From: an uncultured Actinomycetes bacterium
GTDB taxonomy: Bacteria; Actinomycetota; Actinomycetes; S36-B12
Direction of reading: 5' to 3'
Length of the DNA: 17,183 nt
Assembly: GCA_937876275.1 (NCBI GenBank)
Contig: CALFIA010000269.1
Location: forward strand, 1 to 17,183
Shown: positions 6,417 to 12,269 of the stretch, one piece after another
How the letters are laid out: the number at the start of each line of letters is the position of its first letter
Numbering within the stretch: the stretch's first letter is position 1
Program-made: the position numbers and the translations under genes
The notes under the pieces: generated by a model
Database searches by the model: none
What the model was told of the DNA's origin: nothing
The model's input: the letters and a program-made list of their open reading frames with translations, nothing else

Positions 6417-8474
6417 GTGTCCAGACCAGTACGAGCGCGGTTCACTCGCGTCCTCGTACCCTCACTCGGCCTGGCCATCGCCCTCTCGGCTCTCGCTGCT
6501 CCCTTAGCCGTGGCCAAGGGCCGCGCGGCTATCAACCTGCCGCCTGCCACGACTAACGACTCGGGCTACGGCAGCGGCGCACCGATCGTGCTGACGACCA
6601 GTACTCCCGGCCCGGTGAACTGGAGCCTGGCCATCGCCTCACGGTGCGCGCAGGTGCGCACCCTCAGCGGCCAGCAGCCGGCCGCCGGTCCACTCGCCAT
6701 TTCCTGGGACGGCCTGACCGATGCGGGCCAACCGGCCCCTCCCGGCAACTACTCGCTCACACTTACCGGCACGAGCGGCGGAGACACCGTGAGTGCGCTC
6801 ACGGGGTACGCACGCATCAATGCTTCACCGGGTTCACCTGCGGATCCGTGCGGTCCGCCGGACAAGTTCACGATCACGGGCGCGGGTTTCGGTCATGGCG
6901 TGGGAATGTCTCAGTGGGGCGCGTATGGCATGGCGCAAGAGGGCGCAGACGCCGCAACGATCGTCTCGCACTACTTCCTCGGCTCGAGCGTGCAGCCGGT
7001 GCAAGACGACATGAACATTCGCGTGAACCTGCTGTATCACGTAGCGAACGCGAAGTTTCGAACGGAGCCACTCGAAGCCGGCGGGGGAGCAATCGAGCTC
7101 ACCATCGGCTCGACCATCGTTCTCGGCGGTCCGAGTGACACCTTCACCACCGAACTCGTGCCTGAAGGCGTTCGAGTAATCAAGACAACCAACGGTGCAG
7201 CGACTGATCTCGGCACTGCACCAAAGATCGGTGTCCGTTGGGCAGGCACGAAGACGCCGGGTACTGCGGTCGGCGGAGCGACACTGCTCAACATCACTGG
7301 CCCCAAGGGCTCGCTTGCATCGCCGGGCCATCGCTATCGATTCGGCTCGATTGAGATCGTGCCGTTCACTGGCGACACGGGTCGCACGCTCAATGTCGTC
7401 AATGCGCTGCGCCTGCATGAGGAGTACCTCTATGGAATCTCTGAGGTCACGAGCGCATGGCCAACAGCAGCGCTGCAAGCACAGATCATCGCCGCACGTT
7501 CCTACGCGCTCAGCAAGATCAACGCCGGGGTGCGCAAGCCGTGCGCCTGTCATCTCGACGACGGCATGGGTCCGTACAGCGACCAGACCTTCACCGGCTG
7601 GAGCAAGGCCAGTTCCGCCAAGGGTGACAACTGGGTAGCTGCGGTAAACGGCACCCTCGCCTCCGACACCACAGGGCTTGCACTTCTCGACAGCACGGGC
7701 AAGCCGATCAAGGCCTTCTACACTGCCTCGACGGGTGGTCTCACGACCTCGTCGAAGGATCAATGGGGAGGCGATCTGCCGTACGCGCAGGTAGTCGACG
7801 ATCACTGGTCGCTCAATGCACCGAACCCCGATCGCTCATGGACGATCCCGGTGACGCAGGCGAAGATGGCACAGATTTTCGGCGTTCCGCAGGTCACCAG
7901 CGTGAACATCACCGATCGCATTGCTTCCGGTGCGCTCAAGCAGGTCACCGCCACGCTGCCCGATGGGCGCACCGTCACCAAGGGCGGCACGGCATTCATG
8001 TCTGCCATCGGCGCGAAGTCGCGCTACATCCAGTCCGTTGACGGGCAGATCGGCACGCCCCTGCCGACGATCGCGCCCACCGTGATCACGCCGACGGTGC
8101 CGGCAACTCCGGACGGCGCTCCCGTCACTCCGGGCACGACTCCTGCTCCGCCTGCTCCCGCCGTGGTGTCACCGCCTGCAGTGTCGGTCACGCTCACCGC
8201 AGGTCCGAGTGTCACGCCCAAGGTGGGTAGCTCTGTTGTCTTCACTGGCGCACTCTCGACCGGCAAGAAGGGTCTTCGGGTCGAGCGCCAGATGCTTGTC
8301 GATGACGTGTGGCGTACGAAGGCCAAGGCAAGGACGAAGAAGAACGGTTCCTTCTCCTTCACCATCAAGAAGGCGGTGCCCGCAGGCGCGGTGTATCAGT
8401 ACCGGGTCGTGGTGTTCAAGAAGAAGCAGGTGCTCGCCGTCAGCGAGCCAACCACGATCACTGTCACGCCGTAA
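6417..8474 (+). CDS. Secreted SpoIID/LytB-domain protein with FlgD-like Ig and C-terminal Ig-like domains
   Basis: This 685-residue exported protein starts at GTG 6417 behind GGAAAG. A signal peptide (basic RPVRARFTR, hydrophobic core about 12-32) precedes a FlgD-like Ig domain (about 50-120, with WDGLTDAGQPAPPGNYSLTL). A SpoIID-type region follows with FGHGVGMSQWGAYGMA at 158-173 and EEYLYGISEVTSAWPTAALQAQIIAARSYAL at 335-365. Glu343 sits at the catalytic position of SpoIID lytic transglycosylases. The TGGLT...WGG segment (439-452) matches the rest of the fold. A Pro/Thr-rich linker (545-590) leads to a Lys-rich Ig-like domain (590-685). The GHGVGM block comes before the Glu block, the reverse of Bacillus SpoIID; from memory this order is usual in actinobacterial members. 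It probably cleaves peptidoglycan glycan strands or denuded wall. Its stop abuts the stop of the opposing gene. Confidence 0.9.
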   Translation: MSRPVRARFTRVLVPSLGLAIALSALAAPLAVAKGRAAINLPPATTNDSGYGSGAPIVLTTSTPGPVNWSLAIASRCAQVRTLSGQQPAAGPLAISWDGLTDAGQPAPPGNYSLTLTGTSGGDTVSALTGYARINASPGSPADPCGPPDKFTITGAGFGHGVGMSQWGAYGMAQEGADAATIVSHYFLGSSVQPVQDDMNIRVNLLYHVANAKFRTEPLEAGGGAIELTIGSTIVLGGPSDTFTTELVPEGVRVIKTTNGAATDLGTAPKIGVRWAGTKTPGTAVGGATLLNITGPKGSLASPGHRYRFGSIEIVPFTGDTGRTLNVVNALRLHEEYLYGISEVTSAWPTAALQAQIIAARSYALSKINAGVRKPCACHLDDGMGPYSDQTFTGWSKASSAKGDNWVAAVNGTLASDTTGLALLDSTGKPIKAFYTASTGGLTTSSKDQWGGDLPYAQVVDDHWSLNAPNPDRSWTIPVTQAKMAQIFGVPQVTSVNITDRIASGALKQVTATLPDGRTVTKGGTAFMSAIGAKSRYIQSVDGQIGTPLPTIAPTVITPTVPATPDGAPVTPGTTPAPPAPAVVSPPAVSVTLTAGPSVTPKVGSSVVFTGALSTGKKGLRVERQMLVDDVWRTKAKARTKKNGSFSFTIKKAVPAGAVYQYRVVVFKKKQVLAVSEPTTITVTP

Positions 8475-9140
8475 CTAGAGCACCACGATGCGCGATGCGC
8501 GCTCCTGCTCGGCAATCGACTCTGCCGCTGCCTCATCAGTGCACATGATGATCGAGCCGCCCGTCACGAGTGGTGCAGGCAACGCCCAGGTCCATGAATC
8601 CGCATTGCGCTCATCTGCGCACACCACAACCGTGCGTTCGGCGGTAGCTCCGACATCGGGAACGTCAACAGTGAACCTGCCACGCGCTGCGAAGCCGTCA
8701 GGCTGCATTCGCACGACCACGGAGGCATCGATGCAGCCGTCGGGCACCGAGCCCGGCACGGTCAACCCGAAGGGGTGAAGGGAGACCACGACTACGTCGC
8801 ACGAAGCCGTTGAGGCAAGCGCCGCCGCCTCAACTGACGTGCACACCACCAGATCTGCGGAGTCCGGATCGCCGAACGGCTCGCACTCACCGCCGATAGC
8901 CGCGATACCGCCGATCCACAGACTTCGCTGCCAATGCCAGGGCAGGTGCACGGCAATGCGGGCGCCGGGGTCGAGGAGAAACTCATCGGCGAGTGCTCCG
9001 GCTACCTTCGCTGCGCCGTTCTCGGTGGAGATCGCCGAGAGCTCCATTCGCTCATCGCCGGAGATATAGGTCAGCAGCGGGTCAGAGCCATGGGTGCGGC
9101 GGCGAGTAGTCAGCAGGCCCCACAGATCAACGTCGGTCAC
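8475..9140 (-). CDS. TIGR03089 family protein (truncated AMP-binding-enzyme-like)
   Basis: This 221-residue protein matches the Actinobacteria-restricted TIGR03089 family, which resembles the N-terminal part of acyl-CoA/AMP-binding enzymes but lacks the C-terminal domain. Visible features are DPLLTYISGDERMELSAIS near the start, GARIAVHLPWHWQRSLWIGGIAAIGGECEP and a string of short beta-strand/helix units. The P-loop-like STGTTGxPKG motif of true adenylating enzymes is absent, so enzymatic activity is doubtful. The start at 9140 (GTG) is favoured because its GTGA overlaps the vapC stop; a GTG at 9164 would overlap vapC by 28 bases with no ribosome site. Rv3268 of M. tuberculosis, beside an LCP gene, is the comparable case. 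Function is unknown. Here it depends on translation of the toxin gene or on a promoter inside it. Confidence 0.85.
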   Translation of the reverse strand: MTDVDLWGLLTTRRRTHGSDPLLTYISGDERMELSAISTENGAAKVAGALADEFLLDPGARIAVHLPWHWQRSLWIGGIAAIGGECEPFGDPDSADLVVCTSVEAAALASTASCDVVVVSLHPFGLTVPGSVPDGCIDASVVVRMQPDGFAARGRFTVDVPDVGATAERTVVVCADERNADSWTWALPAPLVTGGSIIMCTDEAAAESIAEQERASRIVVL

Positions 9141-9532
9141 GGAGTGAAGACTACGACCTCGCACTGAACGCCCGGCACGGAAGCAAGTTTCGCATCACAT
9201 GTGTAGAGCGGTGCCTCGAGAAGTTCGGCGAGCACGAGATATCCCGAATCAAAGGCAGTGGCGTTGGGGGTCAGCTGGATCATGCGTGGAATCTGAAGAT
9301 CAATCGGAAAGAGCTGAAGCGGCAGATGGGGGATGGCATGTGCCGCACGCATGTAAGCGTCAGTGTCCAGGCGGCCCTGAAGATGCATTCGACGAATGGC
9401 GGAGAGGCACTCAATCCTGACGTAGTCAGGTGCACACCACGCACCCTCCGCGGGAAGTTGCTTGCGAACATGCTCGTAGCGAGGTGACGTAAGCAGAGCC
9501 ACGAACGCACTCGCATCGAGAACTGATGTCAT
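9137..9532 (-). CDS. vapC: VapC-like PIN-domain ribonuclease toxin
   Basis: This 131-residue PIN-domain protein is of normal VapC length. The four acidic residues of the metal site are present: Asp6 in VLDASAF, Glu41 in IECLSAIRR, Asp95 in AFDSGYLVLAE, and Asp113 in TCDAKLA. Family members cleave RNA, often tRNA or rRNA, when free of antitoxin. The ATG at 9532 overlaps the antitoxin stop (ATGA), giving the usual antitoxin-first coupling. At the other end its TGA overlaps the GTG of the TIGR03089 gene, so an ordinary conserved gene is fused to the module's transcript. All key residues are intact, so it is probably functional. RNA target unknown. Confidence 0.92.
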   Translation of the reverse strand: MTSVLDASAFVALLTSPRYEHVRKQLPAEGAWCAPDYVRIECLSAIRRMHLQGRLDTDAYMRAAHAIPHLPLQLFPIDLQIPRMIQLTPNATAFDSGYLVLAELLEAPLYTCDAKLASVPGVQCEVVVFTP

Positions 9533-9765
9533 CCGAGCTCGTCGCGATGCGCTCGAACTGCCTCGACGATCTCTGCAGTGGTCACGTCACTCCTAGGGAT
9601 GGAATCGAGAAGGGCAGTGAGTCGATCCTCGATTGCGGACTTTTCGACCTGGGTGTGGAGTACCCCGAGGAGGTACTGCTGCACGGATTGCCCTGCGGTG
9701 GACGCCAGGGACTTAATCGACTCGTTGAGTTCGTCAGGCACGTTTCGGATCGTGATCACAGTCAT
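9529..9765 (-). CDS. vapB: VapB/FitA-like ribbon-helix-helix antitoxin
   Basis: This is a 78-residue antitoxin. The N-terminal MTVITIRNVPDELNESIKSLASTAGQSVQQYLLGVL is a ribbon-helix-helix of the FitA/VapB type (beta-strand TVITIRNV, then two helices). The C-terminal part, rich in Asp/Glu (AEIVEAVRAHRDEL), would bind and block VapC. The start at 9765 is chosen because the family sequence begins there and a near-consensus promoter places transcription at that ATG. An ATG at 9780 would add only MHNAC, and the frame is open to 9837 without conservation. The protein should repress its own operon by binding the palindrome across its -10 region. Confidence 0.92.
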   Translation of the reverse strand: MTVITIRNVPDELNESIKSLASTAGQSVQQYLLGVLHTQVEKSAIEDRLTALLDSIPRSDVTTAEIVEAVRAHRDELG

Positions 9766-9783
9766 GCATGCATTATGCATGCA
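9765..9783. promoter_or_regulatory. Palindromic operator over the vapB -10 box and start codon
   Basis: TGCATGCATTATGCATGCA is a perfect inverted repeat with 9-bp arms around one central base. It covers the -10 element and touches the first base of the ATG, which is where VapBC/FitAB complexes autoregulate. Each arm itself contains tandem TGCATGCA units, giving several overlapping sites. Confidence 0.75.
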
Positions 9784-9800
9784 CTCTATGGACGGGTCAA
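9772..9800 (-). promoter_or_regulatory. vapBC promoter, leaderless
   Basis: On the leftward strand, TTGACC (9795-9800) and CATAAT (9772-9777) are separated by exactly 17 bp, each one base from the sigma-70/SigA consensus. The -10 ends 6 nt before ATG 9765, so the transcript should start at or next to the start codon. Confidence 0.75.
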
Positions 9801-9863
9801 TGGCAGACCAAAACGGGCGTCGTGTGACTGTCGGCACTACCGCGGAACGCGAGTGGTTCTGCC

Positions 9864-9873
9864 GCCATATGGC
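9864..9873. promoter_or_regulatory. Palindrome GCCATATGGC upstream of the guanylyltransferase gene
   Basis: This perfect 10-bp palindrome lies 11 bp before ATG 9885, inside the 119-bp divergent gap with vapB. It could be part of a promoter (CATATG as a -10) or a binding site. Only its position and symmetry support it. Confidence 0.25.
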
Positions 9874-9884
9874 ACCCTGGCGGC

Positions 9885-10964
9885 ATGACTGAAGCCGTAC
9901 TCCTCGTCGGTGGCCAGGGCACGCGCCTGCGTCCGCTCACCATCAACACCCCCAAGCCGATGCTGCCGGTGGCCGGCGTGCCCTTCACGGTGCACCAGAT
10001 CACCCGCGCTCGCGATGCCGGTGTCACGCGCATCGTGCTCGGCACGAGCTACAAGGCCGATGTCTTCAAGGAGTTCATCGATGCGAGTGATCTCGGCATC
10101 GAGGTAGTGATCGCGACCGAAGACGAGCCGCTCGGTACCGGAGGTGCCATTCGCCACGTTTTGCCGTATCTCGAGAGCGGCGCTGATGATCCGGTTCTCG
10201 TCTTCAACGGCGACATACTTTCCGGTCTCGACATTGCCGGCCTGGTGCGTACGCACCAGGAGACCAACAGTGACGTCTCGCTCTACCTGACAACGGTCGA
10301 GGATCCTCGTGCGTTTGGTCTCGTGCCGACCGACGCGAACAGGCGCGTCACCCAGTTCCTCGAGAAGCCGCAGACGCCCGAGGAAATCGTCACCGACCAG
10401 ATCAATGCCGGCTGCTACGTCTTCAAGCGCTCGGTCATCGACTCGATCCCGACCGGTCGCCCCGTCTCGGTCGAACGCGAAACCTTCCCGGGCCTGCTTG
10501 CTTCGGGTGCAGTTGTCAGTGGAATTGTCGACCGCGGCTACTGGCTGGATCTAGGCACGCCGCTGGCATTCGTGCAGGGCTCCTGCGATCTGGTGCTCGG
10601 CAACGCCCCGAGCCCGGCGGTCGCCCAGACCGGGCAGTCACTCGTACTCGACGGTGCCGCTGTGGCAGGAGATGCGGTTCTGACCGGTGGCACGACCATC
10701 GGCACGAACGCGAGCATCGCGAGCGGTGCGCACATCGACGGCGCAGTCGTGTTCGATCACGCCAAGGTCGGCGCCAATGCCCGCATTACCAACTCGATCA
10801 TTGGCGAGGGTGCCGTGATCGGTGAAGACTGCATCATCGACGGCGCCGTAATCGGCGATGGTGCCGTGATCGGTGCGGGCAATGAGCTTCTTGCCGGCGT
10901 TCGGGTGTGGCCGGGCGCGAACCTTGGCGAGACCAGCGTGCGTTTCTCCAGCGATCGCAGTTAG
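9885..10964 (+). CDS. Mannose-1-phosphate guanylyltransferase (ManB/ManC-like)
   Basis: This 359-residue enzyme has an N-terminal nucleotidyltransferase domain (1-235) and a C-terminal left-handed beta-helix domain (about 250-345). The signature VGGQGTRLRPLTINTPKPMLPV (8-29) holds the catalytic Arg and Lys. FNGDI places the metal Asp at 110, and FLEKP and INAGCYVF are the usual sugar-binding blocks. The repeats (IGTNASIASGAHIDGAVVFDHAKVGANARI and similar) are hexapeptide units ending in RVWPGANL. The closest remembered match is the actinobacterial D-mannose-1-phosphate guanylyltransferase (M. tuberculosis Rv3264c), which makes GDP-mannose for mannosyl glycans and lipids. A glucose-1-phosphate specificity is the main alternative. 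Its TAG overlaps the opposing regulator's TAA (TTAG). It is monocistronic with the ATG 120 bases from vapB. Confidence 0.88.
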   Translation: MTEAVLLVGGQGTRLRPLTINTPKPMLPVAGVPFTVHQITRARDAGVTRIVLGTSYKADVFKEFIDASDLGIEVVIATEDEPLGTGGAIRHVLPYLESGADDPVLVFNGDILSGLDIAGLVRTHQETNSDVSLYLTTVEDPRAFGLVPTDANRRVTQFLEKPQTPEEIVTDQINAGCYVFKRSVIDSIPTGRPVSVERETFPGLLASGAVVSGIVDRGYWLDLGTPLAFVQGSCDLVLGNAPSPAVAQTGQSLVLDGAAVAGDAVLTGGTTIGTNASIASGAHIDGAVVFDHAKVGANARITNSIIGEGAVIGEDCIIDGAVIGDGAVIGAGNELLAGVRVWPGANLGETSVRFSSDRS

Positions 10965-11602
10965 GTAATCAGCCCGCGCTTCTTCGCTACGCGGTATAGA
11001 TCGGTCTTGGTCGACACCTCGTAGCCGGCCTTGGTGTACTTCGCGCGCACGCGCTTGATGTACTCCTGCGCGGTAGTGACTGAAACGCCCATGCGACGCG
11101 ACACGGCCTCCATCTTCAGCCCCGAGGCGTAGAGCGAGAGTGCGGTGCGCTCTTGATCGGAGAGCTTGACGTCGGAGTGCAGATCGCCGACGAGCGCCAT
11201 CGCGATCTCAGGTGACATGAAAGGCTTACCGGCAAGAGTTGAGTCAATCGCCGCGCGAATCTGCACGACATCGGTCTGTTTCGACACGTAAGCGAGTGCC
11301 CCGGCTGACATCGACTCGCGCACGATCATTGGGTCACCCAGGGCACTGATGACCATGACGGGTACACCGGCGTCCACGAGAGCACGCACATTCGCAATCG
11401 GATTCGAGTCGTCACCGAGATCGAGATCGAGAAGTGCGCAATCAACGGCCTTGCGCTTGGCTGCATGCAGCGCGTCAGCGATCACCGTGCCTTCGTACGC
11501 GATCTCGACATCACCGAGCTCATTGATCAGCCCGGTGATGAGTGCCGAACGCACGAGGGGGTGATCCTCGAGAACGATGAAACGCAGCTTCTGAGCAGCC
11601 AT
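10961..11602 (-). CDS. NarL/LuxR-type response regulator (complete paralogue, RR1)
   Basis: This 213-residue regulator has an N-terminal receiver domain (about 6-122) with acidic pocket Glu12-Asp13, phospho-acceptor Asp59 (ALLDLDLGDD), Ser in VISALGD and Lys in YVSKQ. A LuxR-type HTH follows (about 150-213): LSDQERTALSLYASGLKMEAVSRRMGVS, then a basic recognition helix (TTAQEYIKRVRAKY). It should bind DNA when phosphorylated. ATG 11602 is preceded by a strong AGGAGG; a start at 11620 would add six residues. Its receiver and HTH are clearly paralogous to the gene just upstream. It lies near the two large kinase-like genes and is the natural output for them. The stop overlaps the guanylyltransferase stop. 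Confidence 0.92.
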   Translation of the reverse strand: MAAQKLRFIVLEDHPLVRSALITGLINELGDVEIAYEGTVIADALHAAKRKAVDCALLDLDLGDDSNPIANVRALVDAGVPVMVISALGDPMIVRESMSAGALAYVSKQTDVVQIRAAIDSTLAGKPFMSPEIAMALVGDLHSDVKLSDQERTALSLYASGLKMEAVSRRMGVSVTTAQEYIKRVRAKYTKAGYEVSTKTDLYRVAKKRGLIT

Positions 11603-11617
11603 GGTGCCTCCTGTGTG

Positions 11618-11632
11618 CACACCCTAGCGCAG
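11618..11632 (-). promoter_or_regulatory. Promoter element of RR1 shared with RR2
   Basis: Forward CACACCCTAGCGCAG at 11618-11632 matches 12244-12258 upstream of RR2 in 14 of 15 positions. Read leftward it contains TAGGGT (11621-11626), a TANNNT -10 candidate, placing the start of transcription just before the AGGAGG ribosome site. No good -35 is visible. Confidence 0.4.
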
Positions 11633-11636
11633 AGCG

Positions 11637-11652
11637 GGGGACTTCTGTCCCC
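11637..11652. promoter_or_regulatory. GGGGAC-TTCT-GTCCCC palindrome between the two regulator genes
   Basis: This is a perfect 6-bp inverted repeat around a 4-nt centre, 10 bp upstream of the RR1 -10 candidate and covering the -35 region. A further GGGGAC lies at 11672-11677, inside the end of the RR2 gene. It may be an operator for RR1 autoregulation or a weak terminator for RR2. No T-tract is present, which makes the operator slightly more likely. Confidence 0.4.
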
Positions 11653-11661
11653 TATTGACCG

Positions 11662-12240
11662 TCAGATGTTGGGGGACCGATATTCCTGAAGGACGAGTTC
11701 GAGGAGTGGTCGCACCTGCTCGACTTCGAGGCCGATCCGCGAGGCAATCATCGATTCTGGGAGCCCGGCTGCGTACAGCACCAGTGCCCGCTCGGCCGTC
11801 GGATCAAGTGACACCGTCGAGCCGGCCACGGGTACCAGCACCGCGGCGAAGTCCGGAGAGATCCACGGTTGGCCGAGTTCTACAGCTACCACCGCCTCGG
11901 CAAGTTGGTCGATGATCGAGCGCTTGGGCACGTAGGCGGTCGCTCCGGCGCTCACTGCCGCCTGCACGAGGAGCGCCTGCTCGTGAGCGCTGATCATGAC
12001 GACGGGAACTTCTACGTCTTTCAAACGCATGACGATCTCCGCAGGGCTGCGCCCATCACCGAGATCGAGATCCACGACGGCGCACGTGGCCTGGGCGTTC
12101 TCCGCCACGGCGAGCGACTCGTGCAGGTGCGCGCCGGTATACGCCATCGTGGCACCTGGAAATGAGGTGCTCAGATGATCAGTAATCGCACCGAGAACGA
12201 GAGGATGGTCCTCGAGGACGATGAACGAGTGGCGGGACAC
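11662..12240 (-). CDS. Response regulator paralogue with shortened, degenerate HTH (RR2)
   Basis: This 192-residue receiver protein parallels RR1: SFIVLEDHPLV (5-15; acidic pair Glu10-Asp11), phospho-acceptor Asp57 (AVVDLDLGDG), Ser in MISAHE and Lys in YVPKRS. The C-terminal region follows RR1 through LDPTAERALVLYAAGLPESMIASRIGL, then becomes VEQVRPLLELVLQEYRSPNI and stops about 20 residues early. The recognition helix has lost the basic residues of RR1, so DNA binding is doubtful. I favour GTG 12240, which sits 6 nt after a leftward TAGGGT box (leaderless); GTG 12246 is the other candidate and adds two residues. The gene precedes RR1 by 59 bp in the same direction and is divergent from the kinase genes. 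It could be a phosphate sink or a heterodimer partner for RR1. Confidence 0.88.
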   Translation of the reverse strand: MSRHSFIVLEDHPLVLGAITDHLSTSFPGATMAYTGAHLHESLAVAENAQATCAVVDLDLGDGRSPAEIVMRLKDVEVPVVMISAHEQALLVQAAVSAGATAYVPKRSIIDQLAEAVVAVELGQPWISPDFAAVLVPVAGSTVSLDPTAERALVLYAAGLPESMIASRIGLEVEQVRPLLELVLQEYRSPNI

Positions 12241-12243
12241 CGC

Positions 12244-12258
12244 CACACCCTAGGGCAG
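12244..12258. promoter_or_regulatory. Divergent control region with CCCTAGGG and the shared RR element
   Basis: Only 29 bp separate the RR2 start (12240) from the kinase-gene start (12270). This stretch contains CACACCCTAGGGCAG, matching the RR1 upstream element, and the palindrome CCCTAGGG (12248-12255). Leftward TAGGGT (12247-12252) is a -10 candidate for RR2. AGGAG at 12257-12261 is the ribosome site for the rightward gene. One bound regulator here could control both directions. Confidence 0.4.
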
Positions 12259-12269
12259 GAGCCGAGCAC

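Noticed and set aside
6834..7805. Leftward open frame of 323 codons opposite the SpoIID-domain gene
   Set aside because: The forward frame has a signal peptide and clear SpoIID motifs. The reverse frame is low-complexity, Arg/Cys-rich and has no ribosome site.
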